Origin: Limnovirga soli | GTDB taxonomy: Bacteria > Bacteroidota > Bacteroidia > Chitinophagales > Chitinophagaceae | NCBI RefSeq assembly: GCF_013106755.1 | Contig: NZ_WHPF01000006.1 | Coordinates: forward strand, 186,001 to 250,000 | Length of the DNA: 64,000 bases | Direction: 5' to 3' | Part shown: positions 54,633 to 63,907 of the stretch, piece by piece | How the letters are laid out: each line of letters begins with the position of its first letter | How positions within the stretch are numbered: position 1 is the stretch's first letter | Made by a program: the position numbers and the translations under genes | The notes under the pieces: generated by a model | Seen by the model: the letters and a program-made list of their open reading frames with translations, nothing else | The model's database searches: none | Told to the model about the DNA's origin: nothing

Positions 54633-56018
54633 TTAATAGAGTTTAGATATAACAGCCTTGTATTTTCCATTGGGTTGAAGCGGAATGGTATCTACTACAT
54701 CAAATGCAATATTTACATCGCCCAACTGGCTTTGAATTCTTTGTTGCATCAAATCCATATCCAATCTGGAAATAATGCCATCGGCCACTAGCTTTATAGT
54801 TATCTGTTGCAGTGATTCCTGTATTACCTGCGCCTGTTTGATGGTAGTTAACCCATTAAAAACACTGTGAAAACGTACCATTTGCCGGCCATCTGTGCCC
54901 ACAATTACATCTTCTGACCTGCCAGTAATTTCCTGCACTACGGGCATTTGTCTGCCACAAGTACAGGTTTTATCACTCAATATAATATCATCCCCAATTT
55001 TATACCGGATAAGTGGTTGATCTACATTTAAAAAGCCGGTACAATAAACGGCGCCAGCTACCCCAAATGGAACGGGTTGTAATTGCTCGTCCAACACTTC
55101 TATCAAACCGGCATCGGGGCTAATATGCAGGCTGCCAGCTTCACACTCGCTTATTAAACCACAGGCTTCAACACCGCTCCAGCCATCGTAGGTTTTACAA
55201 CCATACACCTGTTTAAAAAGCTCTCGCATTTGCGGGGTAAGTTTTTCGCTGGAGGTAATAACGGCTTTTAAAGCAGGCGCATTTAATTGTTGCTCCTGAA
55301 TATGCCGGGCCAGAAAATAATTGCTCATGGCATAGCCAGTCATATATTCAATATGGTATTTATGCATGCCTTCTACATAGTTGGCAGCAGTATCTGCGTT
55401 TATATGATACGCTGAAAAATATACCTGTTTTTCAAAATAATTATAGCGGTAAAATGGCGCAATTGCATTAGCGTTGGGAACAATTCTTCTGCCACCAATC
55501 ATACCCCTTGGAATGGTACTGCCAACACCAGCCCAAACCCTAACCCTTTGCTCGAATAAAGCAAACCAGCGCTGATGCATGGCATGAGACAATAAAATTT
55601 GTATCGGCGTACCCGTACTGCCACTGCTGGCAAAAAAAGATCCATTGGGTTCTCTTTGTACCGATAGCAATGCTGTTGTACCATTTTGCCTTAATTGCTC
55701 TTTGGTTAGTATGGGCAATAAGCCAATTGTATCCGGTGTAATGTTGGCCAGCTGGCTGCGTTGAATACCTGCTGCCAAAAAAGATTTTGTATAATATGGC
55801 ACCGTATCAAAAGCATGTAACAGCATGCGTTGCAATGCTTCCTGTTGGTAGGCTTTCCATAAGTCAGTCGTATAGGATTCCCGTTCACGTGCTGCAATAA
55901 AATGTTCGGTAAAAACACCACCTAAGCGGCGTTGTTTCCATTGCCAGCCAAAAGCAGTAACCAGCAGGTTTTGCATCCATACCGGCGAATGTTGATATAT
56001 GGTTTCACTTAACCCCAT
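54633..56018 (-). CDS. PaaK/CapK-like AMP-forming adenylating enzyme
   Basis: The 461-residue protein has the adenylation P-loop ASSGSTGTPIQI near 131-142 and other phenylacetate-CoA-ligase-like segments (YDGWSGVEACGLISECEAG near 274, IRYKIGDDI and TGRSEDVI). It probably activates a carboxylic acid as AMP ester. Relatives annotated CapK occur with surface polysaccharide genes, which fits the adjacent GT2 gene, convergent here. The substrate is unknown. Confidence 0.85.
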   Translation of the reverse strand: MGLSETIYQHSPVWMQNLLVTAFGWQWKQRRLGGVFTEHFIAARERESYTTDLWKAYQQEALQRMLLHAFDTVPYYTKSFLAAGIQRSQLANITPDTIGLLPILTKEQLRQNGTTALLSVQREPNGSFFASSGSTGTPIQILLSHAMHQRWFALFEQRVRVWAGVGSTIPRGMIGGRRIVPNANAIAPFYRYNYFEKQVYFSAYHINADTAANYVEGMHKYHIEYMTGYAMSNYFLARHIQEQQLNAPALKAVITSSEKLTPQMRELFKQVYGCKTYDGWSGVEACGLISECEAGSLHISPDAGLIEVLDEQLQPVPFGVAGAVYCTGFLNVDQPLIRYKIGDDIILSDKTCTCGRQMPVVQEITGRSEDVIVGTDGRQMVRFHSVFNGLTTIKQAQVIQESLQQITIKLVADGIISRLDMDLMQQRIQSQLGDVNIAFDVVDTIPLQPNGKYKAVISKLY

Positions 56019-56130
56019 AATGCAAACAAGATACGAGCAAGTGTAATAACCACAAAAACTTAAGCCTTTTTCTTCTACAGGCTATGAACATAAATGAAAG
56101 AAGCTTGTTACTTTTATATAAAATTTACTT

Positions 56131-56307
56131 ATGGGAATCTGGCGCCAGATAGCTGAATATCTCTACATAAAAAAACGCGATCCAAACGATGAGCGTACCC
56201 AATGGATGAAATACATGCATGGCATGAACCGAATTTCATTGCTTATGTTTTTAGTTGCCCTGGTTGTGATGCTGGTAAAGCTGGTAATTTTGCCAATGTT
56301 TAAATAA
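56131..56307 (+). CDS. Small membrane protein (DUF6728-like)
   Basis: A 58-codon frame encodes MGIWRQIAEYLYIKKRDPND, then a charged segment RTQWMKYMHGMNRIS and a C-terminal membrane helix. The layout matches the short Bacteroidota proteins annotated DUF6728. It lies between a divergent gene (start 56018) and the convergent L,D-transpeptidase. Confidence 0.7.
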   Translation: MGIWRQIAEYLYIKKRDPNDERTQWMKYMHGMNRISLLMFLVALVVMLVKLVILPMFK

Positions 56308-56371
56308 TTAAGCTGGCAAAAATTATTAATGGTTAAAACTATTTTGACCTAAGCGTTATTGCACGCATGTA

Positions 56372-56401
56372 GCTTTACTTGCCACGCTCGGTTCAGGGTT
56401 C
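56372..56401 (-). repeat. CAAGT-box element, copy 27 (GAACCGAGCGTGG variant)
   Basis: On the minus strand GGCAAGTAAAGC is kept, but the first CAAGT and spacer are replaced by GAACCCTGAACCGAGCGT. Copy 10 shares this variant. Confidence 0.65.
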
Positions 56402-56427
56402 TGTTCATTATTCAGCAGGTATACATT

Positions 56428-58044
56428 TTATTTTTCCATCATCATTCCAATCAGCCTGCTATCCCGGTTGTACACATCTTTTCTGAAATTCAATTGCCCT
56501 TTTCTGTCTACCCAGGCCGTAAAATAGGCAATAAAAACGGGCATGGTTTGGGTAAGGGTTACATATTTTTCCTTACCACTATTCATGGCGGCTACTATCT
56601 TATCGGTATTCCAGCTACTATCATTGCTCAATAAATATTCAGCTAATTTTTGCGGTTGGGCCAGGCGAATGCATCCATGGCTAAATGCCCGGTTGGTTTC
56701 TCCAAACAAAGATTTGGAAGGGGTATCATGTAAATAAATATCAAAACTGTTTGGAAATAAAAACTTCACCAATCCCAATGAATTATTGACACCGGGCTTT
56801 TGCCTCACCCCATTGCCATTCCATTCCATATTATGATTTGCGAGGTAGTTAGGATTGCGTTTAATTCCCGGTAATACTTCCTTTTTAAGAATACTTCCAG
56901 GCACATTCCAATAAGGGCTAAACACAATGTATTTTATGTTTCCATTAAAAATAACTGTTTTATTTGTGGCAGTTCCTACTACCACATTCATACTCCATAG
57001 CAAGCTGTCATTAGCAATTACATGCAATTTGTATTCTGGAATGTTTATCAATAAATAATCTCCTTTCAATGCAACGGGCACCCAACGGCTACGCTCCATA
57101 TTTATCATCAGTTGCTGTATCCGCTTCTCAACGGATACTTTTAGCTCTGCTAACATGGCTGGGCCAATCACTGCATCCTGTTGTTCACCCATTCTTCCCT
57201 GAAAATGTAAAACACCGGTTGCTAAGGCAGTATCAAAAATATTACTACCATTATCATTTTTTAAATCTCCGGTTAAAAACAACTCTTTTCGTATGGCAAC
57301 AATGGCCACACTCGTGTCACCGGTTTTATATACTTTCTTGTCGACAACTATTACCGGAAAGCCCCCCTTAGCCTCAATAGCTTTGTACTTAGCCAGGGCA
57401 GATTTTAACAGGTTATATTGGCGGTAAACCGGAGCGTTGGTTAACAGTGTTTCATCTTTTAATAAACTATCCAGCAACTGTCCGTATGCAACCTTTTTTC
57501 TGGGTAAATACCAATTTAACTCATTGGTAGTTTTCTCATCCAATCCACCCCAAACATTTTTAGCATACATAAAATATTGGGCAGTAAGCATCAGTTCATT
57601 GGTTATTAATGGCTGGTTGGTGCTATCTAAGCCTTCATTTTGCATAAGACCTGTAAATGCATCTTTATATAAAACGGTATCTGGCAATCCCTCCAATGAT
57701 AGATTAAGTAGCCTGTTATACAGGTTTTGAGATTGTTCTAATAAACCATTGTTATCGTACCAGGCAAAAGAATAATTACGATCAGTGTAAAAACGGGATA
57801 CTTCCTTTTTATAAGGCAACATCAGGGGAAATTGCAAAAAGAACTGTTGCACTGCGGTACTATCAAAATGCAGGTTGGTAATTTTACTAAAGTTGCCCGG
57901 GATGCTAATATCTATATTATGGTTACGGGGTAAACTATCTTTGTCCTGTATTGCAGATTGGCTATTTATATAATTACAGTTCTGTGTGCAACATGCAATA
58001 AACAGTAGAATAAGCGGCACAAGAATGCTGGTTAAATTTTTCAA
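56428..58044 (-). CDS. L,D-transpeptidase (YcbB-like), lipoprotein
   Basis: The 538-residue protein has an N-terminal lipoprotein-like signal (LILLFIACC), a long N-terminal region (30 to about 290) and a C-terminal YkuD domain. The catalytic C458 lies in SHGCIRLAQP. These enzymes make 3-3 cross-links in peptidoglycan or attach proteins to it. The long form with a peptidoglycan-binding-like middle part resembles YcbB. Confidence 0.9.
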   Translation of the reverse strand: MKNLTSILVPLILLFIACCTQNCNYINSQSAIQDKDSLPRNHNIDISIPGNFSKITNLHFDSTAVQQFFLQFPLMLPYKKEVSRFYTDRNYSFAWYDNNGLLEQSQNLYNRLLNLSLEGLPDTVLYKDAFTGLMQNEGLDSTNQPLITNELMLTAQYFMYAKNVWGGLDEKTTNELNWYLPRKKVAYGQLLDSLLKDETLLTNAPVYRQYNLLKSALAKYKAIEAKGGFPVIVVDKKVYKTGDTSVAIVAIRKELFLTGDLKNDNGSNIFDTALATGVLHFQGRMGEQQDAVIGPAMLAELKVSVEKRIQQLMINMERSRWVPVALKGDYLLINIPEYKLHVIANDSLLWSMNVVVGTATNKTVIFNGNIKYIVFSPYWNVPGSILKKEVLPGIKRNPNYLANHNMEWNGNGVRQKPGVNNSLGLVKFLFPNSFDIYLHDTPSKSLFGETNRAFSHGCIRLAQPQKLAEYLLSNDSSWNTDKIVAAMNSGKEKYVTLTQTMPVFIAYFTAWVDRKGQLNFRKDVYNRDSRLIGMMMEK

Positions 58045-58075
58045 GTTTTCTTTTAAAGATAAACGTAACCAGGCA

Positions 58076-58104
58076 CAAAAAAAAGACCTCTTTAAAAGAG
58101 GCCT
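58076..58104 (-). terminator. Terminator of the 66-residue protein gene
   Basis: On the minus strand AGGCCTCTT (58104-58096) pairs with AAGAGGTCT (58092-58084), one G-U, followed by a T-run. It sits between two minus-strand genes. Confidence 0.75.
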
Positions 58105-58175
58105 CTTTAGTTTAAATTAAGTTGGGTTAACCTGCAAAAATACTCACTCAAAAGCTGAGCATGTTACAAGGTTTA

Positions 58176-58376
58176 TTACAGATATGATTCAAGATATTTC
58201 TTCCTTGAGAATCTCTGTGTAGTTTTCATGTTTCTTTGGATGTTCCATAAATCAGCTGCACTGAATACAGATTTTTCATCAACATTAATAGCTACTGTTT
58301 CTTTTACTTCAGATACCAATTCACTTAATTCTGCTCCATCTAAAATAATAATGGGTTCTTTAACATTGCTTTTCAT
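58176..58376 (-). CDS. Hypothetical 66-residue protein
   Basis: A small acidic to basic protein starting MKSNVKEPIIILDGAELSEL with a C-terminal basic stretch (TTQRFSRKKYLESYL). No motif recognised. It has its own terminator and a -7-like box upstream, which support expression. Confidence 0.6.
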   Translation of the reverse strand: MKSNVKEPIIILDGAELSELVSEVKETVAINVDEKSVFSAADLWNIQRNMKTTQRFSRKKYLESYL

Positions 58377-58683
58377 CGTGTCTAATTTTAATCTTAAAAA
58401 TCTTTATCAGGCAAGCGTTACGATGAAGTAACATAGTCGTTAGGGGCTGTTAAACAGCTGAATTTACTGAGTTTGATTATTCTCTGGTTTAGCGCTGCAA
58501 AGATAAGAAGGATATTATATTACTTAATGAATAAAATGTTAATATAACAGTACTTATACAATTTAAGGCAATGGTTTTAGGATAAAAACATTGTAAATAT
58601 CACAATCATTGTCCACAGCTTTCCCTGCAACAACACCCATTTTACACAGTTGCTATTAATACCATTCTAAATAAAATGTAACC
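58377..58683. other. Gene-free spacer
   Basis: About 300 bases between two minus-strand genes. The only signal seen is the -7-like box at 58498-58505. The dispersed element is absent. Confidence 0.5.
58498..58505 (-). promoter_or_regulatory. Candidate -7 box of the 66-residue protein gene
   Basis: TATCTTTG on the minus strand matches TAnnTTTG, about 120 bases before the start codon. No TTG -33 element was seen. Confidence 0.38.
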
Positions 58684-59154
58684 CTATCCGGGGCAAAAAT
58701 TTGTAAAAGGGTAAACAGGTATATTACGTAAAACGCCAAATAACAATAACGTAAACACAAAAAATAGTATAAACTGCTTTTTATAAACTATAGAGCCAAT
58801 TTGCCTTTTTTGAAAATAATTTATACATACAAGAATATACAGATAAACAACAAATGGTATGGAAATGACCACTATAAAATTTTGCTGCAGGGCGAGCAAA
58901 AAATTGCCATGTAATAAGGATAAAAATGCACGTTGTGCTCCACAACCCGGACAATAAAACCCTGTAATCTGGTGAAAAGTACAAGCAGGAAAAAACTGTT
59001 GATATGTAGGATAAAAGAAGTAATACAATACCCATAAAAAAACAAATACTACTAAAATAAGTAAAGGCTCATTGTGCTTTTTCGTATTAGTCGATGCTGG
59101 GTCTTTTACCATTATAAATAGAATAGCATAAATATAAATCTTTATAAAGAACAT
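58684..59154 (-). CDS. DUF2752 membrane protein
   Basis: The 156-residue protein has three membrane helices and the DUF2752 signature TGFYCPGCGAQRAFLSLLHG near 63-82. Function is unknown. It follows proS on the same strand after a terminator. An internal ATG at residue 15 could be the true start because the first 14 residues are very hydrophobic. Confidence 0.88.
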   Translation of the reverse strand: MFFIKIYIYAILFIMVKDPASTNTKKHNEPLLILVVFVFLWVLYYFFYPTYQQFFPACTFHQITGFYCPGCGAQRAFLSLLHGNFLLALQQNFIVVISIPFVVYLYILVCINYFQKRQIGSIVYKKQFILFFVFTLLLFGVLRNIPVYPFTNFCPG

Positions 59155-59187
59155 AAAAAAACTCCGGGAAATTAACCCGGAGTTTTA
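59155..59187 (-). terminator. Terminator of proS
   Basis: On the minus strand ACTCCGGG (59183-59176) pairs with CCCGGAGT (59168-59161), followed by T6, 18 bases past the stop codon. Confidence 0.88.
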
Positions 59188-59201
59188 ATCTATTGTGTTG
59201 T

Positions 59202-60677
59202 TTAATAAGCTCTTGCAAATAAAACCCTTTGTGTTGAAGGATTACCCGTTAGTATACAAGTGCCTTCTTCCTGTGGATTATCTAATGGAATACACCGGAT
59301 AGTAGCTTTTGACAACTCTTTAATCTTCTCCTCTGTTTCGCCTGTGCCATCCCAATGGGCTGATACAAAACCAGCTTTTCCATCCAGTATGGCCATAAAT
59401 TCTTCCCAAGAATCTGCTTTGGTAATATGGTCTTGCTGGAACTTTTTGGCCTTATTGTAAATACTTACCTGAATATCGTCCAGTAAATCCTTAATATAAC
59501 TGCTTAAGCCTTCTACCGGCACAGTCATTTTCTCTTTTGTATCCCTGCGGGCTACTTCTACCAGATTTTTCTCCAAATCTCTTGCTCCAATGGCAACACG
59601 CACCGGAACGCCTTTCATCTCATATTCAGCAAATTTCCAGCCTGGCCTGGCATGTTCTGAGTTATCATACTTAACCGAAATACCCATTGCCCTTAACTCT
59701 TTAGCCAATACATTGGCTTTTTCTGATATCATGGCTAATTGCTCATCGCCCTTATAAATGGGTACAATTACCACTTGCAAAGGAGCTACCTTAGGCGGTA
59801 ATACCAAACCATCATCATCACTGTGTGCCATTACCAATGCACCTATTAAGCGGGTGCTAGCGCCCCAGCTGGTAGCCCAAACATATTCCAGTTTGTTTTC
59901 TTTATCACTAAACTTTACATCAAATGCTTTGGCAAAATTTTGACCAAGAAAATGCGATGTGCCCGCCTGCAAAGCTTTACCATCCTGCATTAATGCTTCA
60001 ATACAGTAGGTGTCTACCGCACCTGCAAAACGTTCATTGGCCGATTTTACTCCCCGTACAACGGGCATTGCCATATAATTTTCGGCAAAGTTGGCATAGA
60101 TATCAAGCATTTGTCTGGTTTCGGCAATAGCTTCATCGGCAGTAGCATGGGCGGTATGGCCTTCCTGCCAAAGAAATTCAGCCGTACGCAGGAATAAACG
60201 GGTACGCATTTCCCAGCGAACCACATTGGCCCATTGGTTAATTAGTAATGGTAAATCGCGGTAAGATTGTATCCATGTTTTAAAAGTGCTCCAAATAATG
60301 GTTTCTGAAGTGGGACGTACAATTAATTCCTCCTCCAGTTTGGCATCGGGGTCTACCACTACGCCACCTCCATTGGGGTCATTCATCAGACGGTAATGGG
60401 TTACTACCGCACACTCTTTGGCAAAACCTTCTACGTGCGCAGCCTCTTTACTTAAAAAACTCTTGGGTATAAATAAGGGAAAATAAGCATTTACGTGCCC
60501 TGTATCCTTAAACATTTTATCCAATGTATCACGCATTATTTCCCATAAAGCAAAACCATGTGGCTTAATTACCATACAGCCTCGAACAGCTGTATAGTCT
60601 GCCAAACCAGATTTAAGCACTATATCATTGTACCATTGAGAATAATCCTGCTCCCTTGATGTTATTTCTTTTGCCAT
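59202..60677 (-). CDS. proS: Prolyl-tRNA synthetase, archaeal/eukaryotic-like short form
   Basis: The 491-residue protein has class II motifs: motif 1 region ([18 protein letters not shown]), motif 2 around [16 protein letters not shown] and [27 protein letters not shown], and motif 3 near [14 protein letters not shown]. It lacks the large editing insertion of the bacterial long form, so it belongs to the archaeal/eukaryotic-type group common in Bacteroidota. It joins proline to tRNA-Pro. Single-gene unit, divergent from a lipoprotein gene. Confidence 0.95.
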   Translation of the reverse strand: MAKEITSREQDYSQWYNDIVLKSGLADYTAVRGCMVIKPHGFALWEIMRDTLDKMFKDTGHVNAYFPLFIPKSFLSKEAAHVEGFAKECAVVTHYRLMNDPNGGGVVVDPDAKLEEELIVRPTSETIIWSTFKTWIQSYRDLPLLINQWANVVRWEMRTRLFLRTAEFLWQEGHTAHATADEAIAETRQMLDIYANFAENYMAMPVVRGVKSANERFAGAVDTYCIEALMQDGKALQAGTSHFLGQNFAKAFDVKFSDKENKLEYVWATSWGASTRLIGALVMAHSDDDGLVLPPKVAPLQVVIVPIYKGDEQLAMISEKANVLAKELRAMGISVKYDNSEHARPGWKFAEYEMKGVPVRVAIGARDLEKNLVEVARRDTKEKMTVPVEGLSSYIKDLLDDIQVSIYNKAKKFQQDHITKADSWEEFMAILDGKAGFVSAHWDGTGETEEKIKELSKATIRCIPLDNPQEEGTCILTGNPSTQRVLFARAY

Positions 60678-60724
60678 ATTTTATGTTTCAACTAATAATG
60701 TTAATCTGCTGCATTTTTGGTGCA

Positions 60725-60750
60725 GTACAAGTGTGCGACGCAAGTAAAGC
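60725..60750 (+). repeat. CAAGT-box intergenic element, copy 28
   Basis: Full consensus core followed by AAAGC. Best complete example: TGCTGCA at 60707-60713 and GCCTGGCT at 60767-60774, giving a 68-base unit. Confidence 0.92.
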
Positions 60751-60936
60751 TGCTACATGTTGAACTGCCTGGCTAATAAAAGGAAAGAAACCCCAACAAT
60801 CGTTAGTTTTAGAGTAACCTTAACAAGTAGCCATTTTTTTGTTGTTCGTACCAACGTAACTTTATTGCAACAAAGTTGCGCTGTTAAAGCGGAGCAAAAG
60901 TAATAACTTCACACTATAAACATTAAAACCATTTGT

Positions 60937-61599
60937 ATGAAAAATATTATTATGGCTGTAACCATACTGGCAATAGCAGGCAGCAGTTGCTCTAGTGCGT
61001 ACAAAGCCACTCGTACACCGGATGATGTTTATTATTCACCCGCCCCTGCTGCCAAACCTGGTGAGGATGACAGGTATGATGATTATACCAGCAGCAACGA
61101 TGAAAATTATTTGCGCATGAAAGTTCGCAACCGCTACCAATGGGATGGCTTGGATGATTATAGTTACTGGAACGATAGCCGATATGATTTTGGGTATGGC
61201 TGCACCCCTTCCCGCTCAGTTTTATTAAACCCTTATAACCCTTATTGGGCAGGCAATTTTATGGGCTATTATTATACGCCATGGGGTAATTTTTACAGTC
61301 CGTTTTATACCATTGTGTATTATAAAAACCCAAGGGTATATTATGGCAATACCAGCAAAACAAACCTAACGGCCTACCGTAACCGCAATTATAATAACAA
61401 TAATTTTGGCAATTTACTTAAGCAGGCTTTTAACAGCAGTAATAATACTACCAATAACAACAATAACAGTTTAAATCCTACCAGAAGCTTTAGCTCAGGT
61501 TCAACACAAAGTAATAGTGCCGGTGGCCGCAGTGGTGGTTATAATAGCAGTGGCAGCAGCAGCGGCAGCACCAGGGCTCCCCGTGGTGGTGGTAAATAA
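60937..61599 (+). CDS. Hypothetical lipoprotein with low-complexity C-terminus
   Basis: The 220-residue protein has a lipoprotein signal peptide (AIAGSSC, cysteine near 18). The middle is rich in Tyr, Asp, Asn and Trp; the last 70 residues are a Asn/Ser/Gly-rich tail with runs such as NNTTNNNNN and SSGSSSGS. No domain recognised. It is followed after 81 bases by an outer-membrane protein gene on the same strand. Confidence 0.7.
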   Translation: MKNIIMAVTILAIAGSSCSSAYKATRTPDDVYYSPAPAAKPGEDDRYDDYTSSNDENYLRMKVRNRYQWDGLDDYSYWNDSRYDFGYGCTPSRSVLLNPYNPYWAGNFMGYYYTPWGNFYSPFYTIVYYKNPRVYYGNTSKTNLTAYRNRNYNNNNFGNLLKQAFNSSNNTTNNNNNSLNPTRSFSSGSTQSNSAGGRSGGYNSSGSSSGSTRAPRGGGK

Positions 61600-61680
61600 T
61601 TAATTGCATTTGTATACCATATTTTTTTGCATAGCAGCAGTATAAACTGCATAGCTAATGGCATATCCAAATAAGAATGT

Positions 61681-63213
61681 ATGAAGAAATTGCTTGCCCT
61701 TTGTATCGTTTTACATAGTATGATTTTTATGGTAAAAGCACAGGTGCCCGATGATGCTTTGCGCACTGCCTGGTTTATACCCGGCGGTACGGCACGTAAT
61801 CAGGCAATTGGTGGTGCCATGGGCTCCTTAGGTGGCGATATTACCGCCAATAATGTAAACCCAGCCGGTATTGGCTTGTACAAAACAAAAGAATTGGTAT
61901 TATCCCCTGGTTTTATGTTAAATAACAATAAATACAATTACAGAGGCACCAATAATAACCTGAATAAAAATGCATTTGCTTATGGCGCTAGCGGTATTAT
62001 CCTGGGTTCACCAAGCCCCTACCGGGGCAGCTGGACCAGCTCTGCATTTTCTGTTTCTATAAATCAGCTGGCCAGTTATAATAACCATATTAGTTATAAG
62101 GGTTTAAACAATACCAGTTCTTATTCTGAACAATATCTTGAGGAATTAATACGCGATGGTGCCAGCCCCATTGCTGCAGAACAGAATTATATTTTTGGCT
62201 CTTCTCTGGCTTACAGAACCTATTTGGTAGATACTGTAAATGCCAATGGCCAATTAATTGGTTATAAAAGTCTGGTGCCATTAGGTACCGGTATTACCCA
62301 ACAGGTAGATGCTACTACCAGGGGCGGTTATCATGAACTTTCTTTTGCTTTTGCAGGTAATTTGCAGGATAAACTTTATTTGGGTACCAGCATTAATATA
62401 CCAATTATAAGCTATACCCGTAACCTAACTTATACCGAAACCGATGCCACAGATAACCCTGATAACAATTTTGAATCCTCGGTTTTTAATGAGTATACCA
62501 GTTCTAATGGGTTTGGGTTAAATGTAAAAATGGGCATCATTTATAAGCCTACCAATAATTTCAGGTTGGGTTTTGCATTTCATACCCCTTCTTTTATTGG
62601 GTTTAGGGATAAAATACGCGCCGATATGACCACCAATACCGAGGCCTATGCCGGTATTGTTAGCGAAAGCAGCGATAACCTTAACAGTGGCGATCCCGGA
62701 CAACGGGACTATTCACAAATTACTCCCTGGCGGGTAATGGGCAGTGCCAGTTTTGTTTTGCACGAAGTAGCCGATACCCGCCTGCAACGTGGTTTTATTA
62801 CTGCCGATCTTGAATATGTAAATTATAAAGGGGCCCGTTTTTCGGCTTCTAATACCGAGGACCCAATTGCCAATAATTATTATACTTCTTTGAATAACCT
62901 GGTGAAAGAATATTATAAAGGCGCCGTAAATGTGCGACTGGGCGGCGAACTAAAATTCGATCCTATTGCCGTAAGGCTGGGCGCTTCTTATTATGGCAGC
63001 CCTTATAGTGATAAGGCGCTAAAAGCCAGTCGCTTAATGCTTGCCGGTGGTCTTGGCTATCGTAACCATGGCTTTATATTAGACCTAACCTATTCCCACA
63101 GCATAAATAAAGATGTAAACTTTCCCTACCGCTTAAACGATAAGCCAAACACATTTGCCAGCTGGAATAATAACCGGGGTAATGTGATACTAACGCTTGG
63201 CTTTAAAATTTAG
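61681..63213 (+). CDS. Outer-membrane beta-barrel protein
   Basis: The 510-residue protein has a signal peptide (VLHSMIFMVKAQ) and an early GGTARNQAIGGAMGSLGGDI segment. That segment resembles FadL/PorV-type outer-membrane proteins that begin with a NPAGI motif (here NPAGIGLYKTKELVLSPG). The rest is beta-rich and ends in an aromatic-type C-terminus (LTLGFKI). Function is likely transport of hydrophobic molecules or part of a secretion system, but it is only inferred. Confidence 0.8.
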   Translation: MKKLLALCIVLHSMIFMVKAQVPDDALRTAWFIPGGTARNQAIGGAMGSLGGDITANNVNPAGIGLYKTKELVLSPGFMLNNNKYNYRGTNNNLNKNAFAYGASGIILGSPSPYRGSWTSSAFSVSINQLASYNNHISYKGLNNTSSYSEQYLEELIRDGASPIAAEQNYIFGSSLAYRTYLVDTVNANGQLIGYKSLVPLGTGITQQVDATTRGGYHELSFAFAGNLQDKLYLGTSINIPIISYTRNLTYTETDATDNPDNNFESSVFNEYTSSNGFGLNVKMGIIYKPTNNFRLGFAFHTPSFIGFRDKIRADMTTNTEAYAGIVSESSDNLNSGDPGQRDYSQITPWRVMGSASFVLHEVADTRLQRGFITADLEYVNYKGARFSASNTEDPIANNYYTSLNNLVKEYYKGAVNVRLGGELKFDPIAVRLGASYYGSPYSDKALKASRLMLAGGLGYRNHGFILDLTYSHSINKDVNFPYRLNDKPNTFASWNNNRGNVILTLGFKI

Positions 63214-63245
63214 TTTTAGGTAGCCGGCTGTAGTAACACAGTGCA

Positions 63246-63271
63246 GCTTTACTTGTGTCACTCACTTGTAC
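63246..63271 (-). repeat. CAAGT-box intergenic element, copy 29 (GAGTGACA subtype)
   Basis: On the minus strand CAAGTGAGTGACACAAGT followed by AAAGC, so both halves are intact in this subtype. GCCGGCTG is at 63223-63230 and CTGCTGCCC at 63287-63295. Confidence 0.9.
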
Positions 63272-63304
63272 GGTTTGATACTTTGGGCAGCAGTTTAAAC
63301 CCAA

Positions 63305-63907
63305 TTATTTACTTGTAATTGAATCTATTGCTTTAATTGTATTAGTATAATTATGCTGCAGCATAACCAATGGCTGCTGGGCTGGCTTATTTTGTTGCTG
63401 ATATTTTTCAATAAGTGGCAAGGTTACTATCAGTTTTAAAACAGTATGCAAGTCAGTAAGAGTATTTTCTTTTGCATCTAAGTCCTCCATTAAAACAGAA
63501 AGGTCATTTGAATGCTGTTCAAATGCCTGTTTACTTTTTTGCAGCAATAATTTTATTTTTTGTTTTAATAAAGAATCAGTTATGGTAGAATCCATCCATT
63601 TGGCGGTGCTGTAATAATCATCATTTTTGGCAAAGAAATCGGTGTACAATGCCAACGTATCTCTTTTAATCCTTCTTGTATCGCTTATTTGCTTTTCCAA
63701 CGCCGAAAGTGATGCCGATTTTTTTACCTCCTCATCATACAAAGCATTAATTATATTGCCATCACTTCTTTTGGAAAAAATAAGTTCCCCGCTACTTTGA
63801 TTATTGGGTTGCAAAGCTTCGGGTATAGCATTTTTATCGGGTGGTGGCTGGTGCATATTGCAGGAAACGCAAACTAATAAAACACCTAACGGCAATGTCA
63901 TTTTCAT
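63305..63907 (-). CDS. Hypothetical lipoprotein, helical
   Basis: The 200-residue protein has a lipoprotein signal peptide (GVLLVCVSC, cysteine near 16) and a mostly helical body with coiled-coil-like stretches (SALEKQISDTRRIKRDTLALY, LQKSKQAFEQHSNDLSVLMEDLDAKE). It ends with several Gln-rich residues. No family recognised. It is convergent with the barrel gene across repeat copy 29. Confidence 0.7.
   Translation of the reverse strand: MKMTLPLGVLLVCVSCNMHQPPPDKNAIPEALQPNNQSSGELIFSKRSDGNIINALYDEEVKKSASLSALEKQISDTRRIKRDTLALYTDFFAKNDDYYSTAKWMDSTITDSLLKQKIKLLLQKSKQAFEQHSNDLSVLMEDLDAKENTLTDLHTVLKLIVTLPLIEKYQQQNKPAQQPLVMLQHNYTNTIKAIDSITSK

Noticed and set aside
7477-63271. Short peptides translated from the dispersed element (such as CDASKA and LRRTLV)
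   Set aside because: They recur only because the DNA element recurs, in both orientations and frames, so they are not coding.
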